From Novipirellula caenicola (GTDB lineage: Bacteria; Planctomycetota; Planctomycetia; Pirellulales; Pirellulaceae), in contig NZ_BAABRO010000001.1 in the NCBI RefSeq assembly GCF_039545035.1, positions 186,001 through 250,000 on the forward strand: a stretch of DNA of 64,000 nt, written 5' to 3'. The position numbers and the translations under genes were made by a program. Within the stretch, counting starts at the first letter, position 1; the number at the start of each line of letters is the position of its first letter. The notes under the pieces are model-generated. The model searched no databases. It saw only the letters and a list, made by a program, of their open reading frames with translations, and was not told where the DNA came from. Below are positions 10,414-19,135 of this stretch, piece by piece.

Positions 10414-11322
10414 TTAGCGTTGGAACGAGCTTGCGGGCATCGTTGCACTTGCTGGCAGTACGCCTTCTTCGGCGGACTTGTCTGCCATCTTGATCTCAGC
10501 CGAAGGCGTTGACGCTTTGTCGGCCAACAACGAATTTCGGAACATTTGCAGTGGTGCTTCGCCTTGTTGCGCCGCAGCACGTGAGGAACGTCGCTTGATG
10601 GTTGTGGTCGTCAAACCCGAAGTTCGCGTGTTGATCGATGCGGCGGCGTCGCGGTACTCTTGGTACTGAGCCGACAACTTTCGCTCTGCTTTCGCAATCT
10701 TCACCTCGGCGGACTCCTTCCCTGGCAGCATCACGGTGGCGGGAACGCCTTGAACCGTATGCCCCTCATCGGTGCGGAACGATGCCACCAGCGAGATTCG
10801 ACGAGCTTCACCACCGACCGCATCCCAAGGCACCCAAATGCTATAGGAAGCACCAAGGTCGCATTGGCTAAAGTGACGCGTAAACTGCTCAGGCGTAAAC
10901 TCGAACCGCTTTGTCGCTTTGTCGCTGGTTTCGGCGTTTTCGTCGAAACCGTGGATCACGAGCGTTCCCTCGACGGGCACGGCGTGCGATTTTTCATTGT
11001 AAAAGAAGATTCGTCCGCCGAAGCCCCGCGTGGGGGTTCGATTGGTTTGCACCAAGGTGTCCGGAGTCCACGTCACCGCCATTTTCACCGGGTTCGGGTA
11101 CGGCTCGGGGACTTCATCCTTCTTTTTGGCCCAAGGCATTTTATCGGCGAGCGATCCGCCGGGCTTGGTAACGCGTTTCCCATCGGGGCCGACGGTGATA
11201 CAGCCGACGGTCGAGCAAAGGATTGCCACCGCTAGCGATTTGACCGCCATGTTACCGATAAAACGGCGAAGGGATCGCCGACGGGTGACGCCGGCACTCG
11301 ATACGTTCTCGAAATGGGTCAT
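10414..11322 (-). CDS. Probable lipoprotein or secreted protein coupled to the secretin gene
   Basis: From the ATG at 11322 the product has 302 residues. The stop codon of the upstream secretin gene and this start share one base (TAATG), which points to translational coupling. A longer start at 11334 is possible. The N-terminus has a basic segment (RRRSLRRF) and a hydrophobic stretch ending in CSTVGC, a reasonable but not ideal lipobox, so anchoring through this cysteine is likely. The rest is a predicted beta-rich region (PVEGTLVIHGFD, SIWVPWDAVGGEARRISLV) and a low-complexity Ala/Ser/Lys tail with TTTIKRR. I do not recognise the family. Its position suggests a partner of the outer-membrane secretin, perhaps a pilotin-like or assembly factor; this is inferred from context only. 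Confidence 0.75.
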   Translation of the reverse strand: MTHFENVSSAGVTRRRSLRRFIGNMAVKSLAVAILCSTVGCITVGPDGKRVTKPGGSLADKMPWAKKKDEVPEPYPNPVKMAVTWTPDTLVQTNRTPTRGFGGRIFFYNEKSHAVPVEGTLVIHGFDENAETSDKATKRFEFTPEQFTRHFSQCDLGASYSIWVPWDAVGGEARRISLVASFRTDEGHTVQGVPATVMLPGKESAEVKIAKAERKLSAQYQEYRDAAASINTRTSGLTTTTIKRRSSRAAAQQGEAPLQMFRNSLLADKASTPSAEIKMADKSAEEGVLPASATMPASSFQR

Positions 11323-14300
11323 TATCGAATCCATGTTTGCGGGGAAATACTGGGAACCGTTTGCACCGGCTGGGTCGCGGTGGGAACTTGCGAAGGATTG
11401 GGATCGACCACGCCTAGTCGCTGAGGACGGTCGCTTGATGCGGCGGCATAGTCAATCGTTTTTCCGGCGTTTGCCGTTTGCATCCAACTGACTTGGTTCG
11501 CACCGGACTCATTTACCGCTTGCGAGTAGGGGTTCATCGCGGGACCACTGATCGGCGGACGACTGTTACCCATTTGACGGGGCCCATCCATGTTCGGCGG
11601 TGATTGCCACTGAACCTCTCCTTCGTTGCCGCTGCGAGTCAACGGTTGTGCCGGCCGAGGTCGCATCGCTCCTTGAGCAGCCGCACCACCGGAGCCATCT
11701 TGCGGTGGCACTGGGTTGCTGCGAGTTTGCGGAATGGCTCGCGGCATCGCATGCTCTGGCACGGTCGACGACTCGTAAATCACCGGCGAATCCTGTTGCG
11801 ACGCTCCCGCGTCAATCATGGTCGGTTGATCCGAAATGATCACCGAGGACTCATTGACCGCACCAGGCGGACAATACGTTTCGCCGTTGAGCAGCTCGCC
11901 TTGATGGAACTGGTCCACGGTGGGCTGCAAGTCCGGATAGATCGTGCCGCCTGTCGCTGGTCCCCACAATCCATAACCGCCGCTCAATCCCACGTCGCCG
12001 TGCATTTCAACCACATCGGCCAAACACCAACTCATGCGGCTCGACTCGGTTGCCTTGACGTAGTCCAAGTCCTCTTCGCCAGTCACCAACATTGGGGTCA
12101 TGATCACCAACATCTCCGAGCGACGCTCGAATTCTTGGTCATACTTGAAGAAGTAGCCCAACAAAGGGATGTCAGCAAGATAAGGAACGCGGCGGCTAAA
12201 GTTGCTACGTGTTTTCTGGATCAATCCGCCGAAAATCACGGTTTGGCCACTGTAGGCTGCGACAGTCGATTGCGCGGTCGTCACCAAGATATCCTGGATC
12301 AACACCGAGCCGTCGCCCGTAGGAACTTGGGTTCCGTTGGATGCGTCACGGTCCGACCGTGTGGCATCGATGTCCATGATGATCAAACCATCCGCACCTA
12401 CGCGAGGACGAACTTGCATGATCAAACCAACCTGCAATGGTTCCGTGACAACCTGGTTGCCGGAAATCCCATTTTGGATCACTCCGGTCACTTGCGCGAT
12501 CGTACGGCCGACCTGGACAAGGGCTTCGGTGTTGTCCATCGTCATGACTTGCGGACGGCTAAGGATCTGCAGTCGACGTGCGTCTTGCAACGTTCGCAAC
12601 AACAGGCTGACCGACTCGCTTGCCGCACTCAGGACGAAACCACCGTAGTTAAGATTGCCATTGGTGGTCCCCACGCCGAAGCTGGTCAAGCCACGTCCGG
12701 CCAAGCTCTCTTTACCGAACGAGGCGAGGTTTGGCGTGCCGTTGCCGTTATAGTTGAATCCAGGTGTTGACGCAGGGAATGCATCCGATGCGATGCCTCG
12801 GTCAAACATCAACGAGTCTTGCAGACCAATTTCGCCACCGACTTCGAAGATGTCGTCAAGGCTCACTTCGGCAAGCAGCACTTTGATCAGTACCATTGGC
12901 GGCCGCCGGTCAAGCTTGTCGATCAACCCGCGGACGTCCTCATACAGCCGCGGTGAAACACTCAGCAGCAGGCTGTTGGTGATCGGCTCGGATACGACGA
13001 TGAGATCGCGATCGGGCAGGTCATACGGGCTAAGTCCGCCCTGTTGAAACTGCTGGATCGTGTTCACTCCGGTCGTCCTTTGTTGGACGTATTGTTGGAT
13101 CGCGGCTGCGACCGTATCGCTGGCCTGGTGACGCAGCCAAATGACTTCGGTGATGCGTTCGGCGAACCCTGCACCGTCCAGACGCAGCAAAATGCTCTCG
13201 ACGACCTCGAGGTCTTCGGCCGAACCGCTAGCGATGATGCTGTTGGTCCGCAGGTCAGTACTAAATCGCAATGGCACGAGCGAACTATCGCCACCAGCGG
13301 TCGTGGTCGGCAATCCACCGAGGTTGCCCGCACCGATGCTGGTTCCACTGGACGCAGCATCGTCGCCGAACAGCTGTGTCAACGCCGTGGTCAACTGCAC
13401 CGCGTCACCATTTTCGATCGTGAACACTTTGACGAGCGAGTCGATGCCGGGTGCTTTATCAAGCTGGCGAATCAACTCGCCAATCAGTGGCATGCTGGCC
13501 GCCGGAGCGCGAACGACAATCGAGTTGGCTCCAGGATCCGCCGTGATCACGGCACCGGCTAGGATGCCCGAATCAAAGATTTGATCTCCGTCGCCGTCGA
13601 CGGCAACGATCGACAACGAGGTCGACGGCGTGGTCACACCGGTGTCGCCTCCGGCTTCGCTTTCACCATTGATCGCTGATTGGATGACCGGAGCCAAATC
13701 TTCAGCGACTGCATTGCTCAGTGGGAAGATCTTGATCTCGCTTTGAGCCGAGACTTGTTGCACGTCCAAGTCATTGATCAACCGCGTGACCTCTTCCATG
13801 TCTCGCGGTGCCCCGCTGACGATCAACGAATTGGTGCGATAATCGGCCAACACGCGGACCCGCGGTCCAACGCCGGGACGCAGATCGTCGCCCACACCGG
13901 GTCGATCGACAAAGAAGTTGCGAATGGTTTCTTCGGCGTCCGATGCTGAAGCGTGTTGCAGACGAAAGATCCGCAATCGGCTTGAATCATCGACGGGAAT
14001 GTCGACTTTGGCGATCAAATCACGTACACCATTGATCGCTTCGGCGCGACCGATCAGCAGCAACGCATTGGGCGAATCAAGTGCGGTGATGCTAACCTCG
14101 CCTTGTCGTGCGGAGAGCACATCATCGTACAATTGCTTCAGCAGCGTCGCGACCGCATTGCTATCGGCATGCCGTAGATTGACCACCTCGATGTCGGGGC
14201 GCGTCAGATCGCTTTGCTTTTCGATTTCCTTGATGACTTCCATCACTCGTTCGACGTCGCGTTTGGCTCCGCGAATGATGATCGTGCCGAGTTCGGGGAC

Positions 14301-15122
14301 AAATTGAATTTGGGTATCTCCGATGACGCCCGATCCGCCTTGATCATCGGAGTCAGCGTCGCCGTTTGCCGTTGCCGGCCCCGCGTCCGGTGCGGGCGTT
14401 GCTGGGGCAGCGTCCTGTTGAAAGACCGCGTTTTGGAAAGCGTTTTCGGCGGTGATGGGCTTGACGCGGCGAGCATCCAATTCGCCTAGCAGACGGATGG
14501 CCCGCTGAATCGGAGCCGGCTCGGCGTTTTCGAGCCGCATCAACTCGGTCACCTTGGACTGATCGAACGACGGAACGTCCAACGTGTTGATGACTTTCTG
14601 CCACCCTTTTTGGTTTTGTTGGGCAGCCATCACGGTCACTAGGTTGCGACGACGATCAACCTCGACCGTGGTGCCCTGTAGCGGAGCCGCGCTGAGCTGA
14701 AACGACGCACGTTCGCCGTTACGGGTCGTCGTGATCGGCAGCGGAAGCCCGGCGAGTCGCTTCAGATCGTCTTCGAACTCGCGCCAAGTCACATTCTTGA
14801 GCTGCACGTGAACGGGCCCTGTCGCTGAAGCTTGCAACACCGCTTCGGAGTTCATTAGCGACTGAACATCCTCGGCAATCTTGCGTTGAGCCGATTCGGG
14901 GGCCATGACCACCAATTGGTTGTTCTTCGCATCGGGCGAAATTTGCACACCCGGAACATCACGATAGATCAAGCTGAGCTTGGTCGCGATCGAGCGAGAT
15001 TGGGCTGCGGGAACCGAAAGTTTACGAAGTGCGGGACCTGATGCATCTTGCGCGAATGCAAAATTGGTACACGGCACCAATGTCATTCCAAGAGTCAGGG
15101 TGCTGAGGATCCATCGCCGCAT
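11322..15122 (-). CDS. Type II/IV secretion secretin, GspD/PilQ-like, very large
   Basis: Outer-membrane channel protein of 1266 residues, about twice the usual secretin length. It starts with a signal peptide ending in NFAFAQ. Then come about six repeats of the secretin N1-type module, each ending in a strand like TNSLIVSG or ANSIVVRA (starts near residues 194, 312, 382, 466, 566 and 661; secretins usually have three or so). The membrane-spanning secretin core is at about 745-1015 and includes the diagnostic VPYLADIPLLGYFF and MLVIMTPMLV. A Pro/Gln/Ser-rich tail of about 250 residues follows. A Shine-Dalgarno sequence (AAAGGTGG) precedes ATG 15122. It probably exports or assembles pilins in a system that includes DUF1559-type pseudopilins. 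No other secretion genes are adjacent except the coupled downstream gene. Confidence 0.92.
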   Translation of the reverse strand: MRRWILSTLTLGMTLVPCTNFAFAQDASGPALRKLSVPAAQSRSIATKLSLIYRDVPGVQISPDAKNNQLVVMAPESAQRKIAEDVQSLMNSEAVLQASATGPVHVQLKNVTWREFEDDLKRLAGLPLPITTTRNGERASFQLSAAPLQGTTVEVDRRRNLVTVMAAQQNQKGWQKVINTLDVPSFDQSKVTELMRLENAEPAPIQRAIRLLGELDARRVKPITAENAFQNAVFQQDAAPATPAPDAGPATANGDADSDDQGGSGVIGDTQIQFVPELGTIIIRGAKRDVERVMEVIKEIEKQSDLTRPDIEVVNLRHADSNAVATLLKQLYDDVLSARQGEVSITALDSPNALLLIGRAEAINGVRDLIAKVDIPVDDSSRLRIFRLQHASASDAEETIRNFFVDRPGVGDDLRPGVGPRVRVLADYRTNSLIVSGAPRDMEEVTRLINDLDVQQVSAQSEIKIFPLSNAVAEDLAPVIQSAINGESEAGGDTGVTTPSTSLSIVAVDGDGDQIFDSGILAGAVITADPGANSIVVRAPAASMPLIGELIRQLDKAPGIDSLVKVFTIENGDAVQLTTALTQLFGDDAASSGTSIGAGNLGGLPTTTAGGDSSLVPLRFSTDLRTNSIIASGSAEDLEVVESILLRLDGAGFAERITEVIWLRHQASDTVAAAIQQYVQQRTTGVNTIQQFQQGGLSPYDLPDRDLIVVSEPITNSLLLSVSPRLYEDVRGLIDKLDRRPPMVLIKVLLAEVSLDDIFEVGGEIGLQDSLMFDRGIASDAFPASTPGFNYNGNGTPNLASFGKESLAGRGLTSFGVGTTNGNLNYGGFVLSAASESVSLLLRTLQDARRLQILSRPQVMTMDNTEALVQVGRTIAQVTGVIQNGISGNQVVTEPLQVGLIMQVRPRVGADGLIIMDIDATRSDRDASNGTQVPTGDGSVLIQDILVTTAQSTVAAYSGQTVIFGGLIQKTRSNFSRRVPYLADIPLLGYFFKYDQEFERRSEMLVIMTPMLVTGEEDLDYVKATESSRMSWCLADVVEMHGDVGLSGGYGLWGPATGGTIYPDLQPTVDQFHQGELLNGETYCPPGAVNESSVIISDQPTMIDAGASQQDSPVIYESSTVPEHAMPRAIPQTRSNPVPPQDGSGGAAAQGAMRPRPAQPLTRSGNEGEVQWQSPPNMDGPRQMGNSRPPISGPAMNPYSQAVNESGANQVSWMQTANAGKTIDYAAASSDRPQRLGVVDPNPSQVPTATQPVQTVPSISPQTWIR

Positions 15123-15268
15123 TTGCGACCACCTTTATTGTTTGTCGAGAGACGTACTCCATGAACAGACCTACGTGCGCTCTAGCCCGTTCAATAGGAA
15201 TCATCGGATCAACCGGAACAATCGCTACAGTCAAAATCTCTCGCATTGTTTGACAACCCGCGAAAGTG

Positions 15269-15320
15269 AGCCGTAGCGGAACTCGTCAACGGCTTGTTGT
15301 TTTAGTCGTACGACGGACTT
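15269..15320 (+). repeat. 52-bp dispersed repeat, copy 1
   Basis: Begins AGCCGTAGCGGAACTCGTC and ends CGTACGACGGACTT. By hand alignment 47 of 52 bases match, in inverted orientation, the stretch at 60460-60511. Bases 15272-15295 match 23 of 24 at 31519-31542. It is non-coding and lies between two minus-strand genes. Confidence 0.8.
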
Positions 15321-15380
15321 GACGGCGTTCGTAACGAACCGGTCGATACCCGTGGTACACGTGATCCGCCCGATGCCGCA

Positions 15381-15436
15381 AAAAAAACGCACGGGACGCG
15401 TCAAACCGTGTAAAACGGATTTCTGCGTCCCGTGCG
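15381..15436 (-). terminator. Rho-independent terminator of fliS
   Basis: Perfect 12-bp stem (CGCACGGGACGC at 15388-15399 with 15425-15436) around a 25-base loop that contains a small inner hairpin. On the minus strand it is followed by seven T residues. It lies about 40 bases after the fliS stop codon, so it probably ends the fliD-fliS transcript. Confidence 0.85.
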
Positions 15437-15477
15437 GGAATGCGGTGAGATTTGATCGGAAGATGGCCGAGTCCGAA

Positions 15478-15999
15478 CTAGCCTTGCAGGTTGAGTCCAC
15501 CCGAAATTGGCGTGTCGGTGGCGACCGGAGCCACGGCCGGAGCGCCAGTCGAAGCGCCGCCTGACACTTTTGCTAGCGTCTCGTTTGCACAAACCATTCG
15601 CCACGTATCTGCTTCGACTTCCAAGACCTGACGCAGTTCGTCGATCGCGTCGGCATCGCTGGATTGCTCGGCAAGCAGCAGGTGTTTTGAAAGGAAAACG
15701 TATAGATCCGCGACTTGAACGCAAACCTCTTCGTTGCCCGTGATACCGGACAACAACTCGGTCAGCAAATCCAATAGTTTCAGCGAGTATTCGTTGCAGC
15801 CCTTTTTTTCGGGTTGTGTCCGCCACGCATTGGCAAGCACGCGAGCGACCTCGACCGACCGCTCTAGCAGCATCAAACGCAAACGAGCTGGCGTCGCATG
15901 TTGGATGCTCGATTCGAGATAGCCATCCGTGGATCGCCGCGATTGCTTGTAGCCGCTTGGTTGGAAATTCGATGCGGGCTGCGAAGGGGAATAGGACAT
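15478..15999 (-). CDS. fliS: Flagellar export chaperone FliS
   Basis: Protein of 173 residues. The N-terminal segment YLESSIQHATPARLRLMLLE matches the start of FliS (Y-x-x-x-x-I/V-x-T-A-T-P), and the later helix with VQVADLYVFLSKHLLLAE matches the FliS region around LY-x-Y-x-x-x-x-L-x-x-A. FliS binds the C-terminus of newly made flagellin in the cytoplasm and keeps it from polymerising before export. A 30-residue Ala/Gly/Thr-rich tail is unusual. The start has a strong Shine-Dalgarno sequence (AAGGAGG about ten bases ahead). It lies 54 bases after fliD and close to two flagellin genes, which supports the call. Confidence 0.88.
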   Translation of the reverse strand: MSYSPSQPASNFQPSGYKQSRRSTDGYLESSIQHATPARLRLMLLERSVEVARVLANAWRTQPEKKGCNEYSLKLLDLLTELLSGITGNEEVCVQVADLYVFLSKHLLLAEQSSDADAIDELRQVLEVEADTWRMVCANETLAKVSGGASTGAPAVAPVATDTPISGGLNLQG

Positions 16000-16053
16000 G
16001 CGTTACCTGCCTCCTTGCAGGATTCTTGAATCAGGAGAGGAAGAATAGGAAGA

Positions 16054-18828
16054 TTACGAATCGATCGTAATTCGCTCAATTTGAGACAAATACGAAGAAT
16101 TTCCTTGAATTTTGCTGATCGCTTCTTCGGTCGAGTAAAACTGCTTCAGCAAACGTTCGCGTTCACTTTCGAGCCGTTCGTTCAGGGCTTCGATTCGCGA
16201 ATTGTTCTGCGTGATCTGCGTTGCCAATGTTTCAGTTCGCCCGATCAATAGACTGTTCGAAACCCCCGCAATTCGATCGGCGACTGAATCGAGCCGTGCC
16301 GAAAGCCCGGTTTCCGAAGTGGTGAAGAACGCTTCGACTGCGGCAGAGTCTTCGCTCATCGCGTCGCCAAATTTCTCAGCATCGAATTCGAGTTGCCCTT
16401 CGCTATTGAATCGAATCCCAACACTGCCGAGCGACTTTAAATCGCCCGCCTGAGTGATCGTCCCCGACAACAACCGGCTGTACGAATCGCGGATCCGATT
16501 GGCTTCGCTCGATCCGAACAGCAACCCTACCTCTTGAGCCTCGGCATTGTAGTACGTCAGCGAATCGAGCTTGTCGATCAGCTTGTTGTATTGATCGACA
16601 AAGGTTTTGGTAGCATTGGAAACTACGGTGGGATCGTCTTTGACCGTGATCGTGATTGGATCAGTTGATAGTTCTTTGAGCGTCAAACTGATCCCGGTCG
16701 CAGAATCGGTGACATCGCCATCGGCCGGTCCCACCAAAGCGGAAACCGATTCGCCCCCAATCGTTTGTGTGGTGGCTTCGCCGGCAATGCCAAGATCCGC
16801 GGCGGATCGACCAAGCCCGACATCTTCAATCGTCAGCGTTTCACTGCCGCCGGCGGTATCGACGACGGAGATCCCAGTGCCATCGGCGTTAATCGATGCG
16901 GTAACGCCGATTCCGAGGTCGTTGATCGCTGCCGTCAATTGACCGACGGTGGTGATCTCTTCGACTCGCAGATTCACGGCACTCGTTTTTCCACGGCTGT
17001 CGGTGATTTTAAAACTACCAAGCGAAATTCCCTTGCCGCCTTTCAGCGAAGCTAGCGGAGTCGATCCATTGATCAGACTCGATTCCTGACCGTCGGTCCC
17101 AAGGTCAAAGACGCCATCACTCGAACTGACGTACCGCTCGGTTCCGCCGTCGGTCGAAACCGCGATCAACGCGTCCGCACCGCGTGATTCGGTTCGCAAG
17201 TCGAGACTAAAACCGGTTGTATTGATAGCAAGTTTTCCCGCCTCGCCACCGCGTTGGCTGCGAATCCGCAGCGAGAACGATCCATCGTCATTCGTCTGAA
17301 TCGATGCGGTGCCGTAGCGACCGTCGGCGTTGATTTTGCTGACCAACGACTCGAGCGTATCGTCGGCAGTCACTTCGATCACATCGGCGCTGGTGCCGAC
17401 GATGGCCGACTTGGTTTGTCCGCCAATCGTTTGGTTTGTCGCCGTTCCAGCGATGTTCAAATCCGATGCCGTCGTCGAAGTTCCGCTGTTGGCAATCGTT
17501 AATTTGCCGCTGCCGCCTGCGTTGTCGACGATCGAGATTCCATCGCCGTTTTCGCTGATCGATGCGGTGACATTGGCCGACAATGCATTGATTTTGTCGA
17601 TCAATTCGCCGACATTTTTCGCCCCAGCCGTTTTTAAATTGATCGCGCCAAGAACGCCTTTGCTGTCCTTGATCGTGAAACTTCCGATATTGACCCCGAG
17701 ACCTCCGTTGAGGTCTTCGAGCAAGGTATCGCGGGTGACGTTTTGCCGATTCAGATTTTCGCCAACGACAATATCATCGGTCGTCGACGCGGTCAGCCCG
17801 AGCTGCGAGGCCGTATCGTCGGCAGCATCGATCGTGAATGTGCCGGATCCCCCCGAAACGTCACGAATTTGAAAACCGTTGCGAGCGTCGTTTAGCCGCA
17901 CCGTCAAACTTAATCCGGATTCCGAAATCGCGTCGATCACCTCGCTAGTCGTGGTCGCTGACGACAAATCGATGCTGGCCGAGGAACCATCCGAAAGCGT
18001 GATATCCAGATTGGTGAGCGGACCGACGCCGCTGCCACCGCCCAATTCGCTTAGTGCGGCCCCGCGAACCGATTCCGTTCCATCGGGCAGATCCAACTCG
18101 AGCCCCGTGACGGTGCTGCTAGCAACGTCAATTCCCCAAATGCCTAGGTCCGCGGCGGTTTCCGCGTCGCCGAGTTGTTCGACGATCAAATTGCTGTTGG
18201 TCGAGCCGGTATTGTCAATCAATTTCAGCGAATTGCCCGACGTGGTGGCTCGGACGTTGATGTCCGCGTCGTTGATCAACGTGATCACGTCGTCCATGTC
18301 TCGGGCACCGGAGAAATCGATCTCAGCCGATTTTCCCGAGCGGTCGGTAATTCGCACGACGCCCGCTTCGACGCCACGGCCATTATTCAGACTCGAAAGC
18401 GCTACCGAATCATCGATCAGACTCTCACCATGATTGATACTCAGTTGGCCCGTAAACCCCAACGCGGTATCAGTCGCACTGAATCGCTGCAGTGACGTGG
18501 TGTTATGAGTCGACGCGGTTTGCAGCGTCCGCACCACATGGGTCCCCACTTGGGCTGCACTTCCGCTTTTGACCGACAACGCATCGCTGTTGGACGACGT
18601 CGACGTCTTGCTTTTAAACAGCGTGGAACTCGCCAACCGATTCCCGGCAAGCTGGACCCCAATCACCGACGCCGTCAGCTCGGCAATCGCCGCTTGCTTA
18701 TTGGCTAGCAATTCGGTGCTAGCGATCAAACGGTCACGCGGCTGGGCACTGATTGCAATCAATTGATCGACCGTACCGACAATATCGGTTCCGGTGACCA
18801 GTCCGACGGATGATTGAATTCGCCCCAT
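16054..18828 (-). CDS. fliD: Flagellar filament cap protein FliD (hook-associated protein 2), enlarged
   Basis: Protein of 924 residues; FliD is commonly about 450-650. The N-terminus (GLVTGTDIVGTVDQLIAI, then QPRDRL) is the FliD_N signature, and the C-terminal part has LTLKELSTDPITITV, a FVDQYNKLIDKLDSLTYYN segment, and a terminal coiled coil ending LKQFYSTEEAISKIQGNSSY. Between them are about four copies of a flagellin-IN-like module, each with a pattern such as LNGGLGVNIGSFTIKDSKG and later IVDNAGGSGKLTI. The extra copies explain the length and would enlarge the exposed part of the cap. FliD sits at the filament tip and helps incorporate flagellin. It is upstream of fliS on the same strand, so the two are probably co-transcribed. 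Confidence 0.92.
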   Translation of the reverse strand: MGRIQSSVGLVTGTDIVGTVDQLIAISAQPRDRLIASTELLANKQAAIAELTASVIGVQLAGNRLASSTLFKSKTSTSSNSDALSVKSGSAAQVGTHVVRTLQTASTHNTTSLQRFSATDTALGFTGQLSINHGESLIDDSVALSSLNNGRGVEAGVVRITDRSGKSAEIDFSGARDMDDVITLINDADINVRATTSGNSLKLIDNTGSTNSNLIVEQLGDAETAADLGIWGIDVASSTVTGLELDLPDGTESVRGAALSELGGGSGVGPLTNLDITLSDGSSASIDLSSATTTSEVIDAISESGLSLTVRLNDARNGFQIRDVSGGSGTFTIDAADDTASQLGLTASTTDDIVVGENLNRQNVTRDTLLEDLNGGLGVNIGSFTIKDSKGVLGAINLKTAGAKNVGELIDKINALSANVTASISENGDGISIVDNAGGSGKLTIANSGTSTTASDLNIAGTATNQTIGGQTKSAIVGTSADVIEVTADDTLESLVSKINADGRYGTASIQTNDDGSFSLRIRSQRGGEAGKLAINTTGFSLDLRTESRGADALIAVSTDGGTERYVSSSDGVFDLGTDGQESSLINGSTPLASLKGGKGISLGSFKITDSRGKTSAVNLRVEEITTVGQLTAAINDLGIGVTASINADGTGISVVDTAGGSETLTIEDVGLGRSAADLGIAGEATTQTIGGESVSALVGPADGDVTDSATGISLTLKELSTDPITITVKDDPTVVSNATKTFVDQYNKLIDKLDSLTYYNAEAQEVGLLFGSSEANRIRDSYSRLLSGTITQAGDLKSLGSVGIRFNSEGQLEFDAEKFGDAMSEDSAAVEAFFTTSETGLSARLDSVADRIAGVSNSLLIGRTETLATQITQNNSRIEALNERLESERERLLKQFYSTEEAISKIQGNSSYLSQIERITIDS

Positions 18829-19135
18829 GAGTGTTTTGCAACGTTAGTAATAGGAGTGCAGCATTGCGAAAAGCCGCAACCTGCGTCTTGTACGGTCGAG
18901 AAGTGCCAAAAAAGCGGCACCGGTCCATCAGCACGCACCCCCATTACTGGATCTGCGCATGACGCTCCACTATTCCCTACCTCACAATCGACTATTACCA
19001 GTCCATTCGTCCAGAAAAAGATCCGTAAAGATACGGCACTCGATGACGGTCAGAGCGGTTTTGCGAGAATGACATATAGCCGGCCGAGATCGCTCTCGAC
19101 CGGCCGTATGCCAGTCAAACAGGAACATTTGGGTT
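18829..19135. other. Intergenic region, 307 bp, upstream of fliD
   Basis: Non-coding. It should hold the fliD-fliS promoter and, near 19080-19103, a stem-loop after flagellin gene 1. I looked for sigma-28 (TAAA / GCCGATAA) and sigma-54 (TGGCAC / TTGC) motifs reading toward fliD: a TGGCAC occurs but the matching TTGC element is missing. Confidence 0.5.
19080..19103 (-). terminator. Stem-loop after flagellin gene 1, possible terminator
   Basis: Ten-base arms CCGGCCGAGA and TCTCGACCGG with one mismatch surround a four-base loop, about 33 bases after the flagellin stop at 19136. No run of T follows on the minus strand, so termination would be weak, and the hairpin may instead stabilise the mRNA 3' end. 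Confidence 0.5.

Larger units (their letters stand above)
15123..15477. other. Intergenic region, 355 bp, with a terminator and a dispersed repeat
   Basis: No gene is apparent between the secretin start and the fliS stop. The region holds the fliS terminator (15381-15436) and one copy of the 52-bp dispersed repeat (15269-15320). The secretin promoter must lie in the part next to 15122 or further upstream; no clear sigma motif was recognised. Confidence 0.55.

Noticed and set aside
11604-12770. Plus-strand ORF of 388 residues opposite the secretin gene
   Set aside because: It lies fully inside the secretin reading frame on the other strand, has an Arg/His-rich composition with no family resemblance, and is a shadow ORF.
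18905-18930. TGGCAC on the minus strand upstream of fliD as a sigma-54 site
   Set aside because: The needed TTGC at the right spacing is missing.
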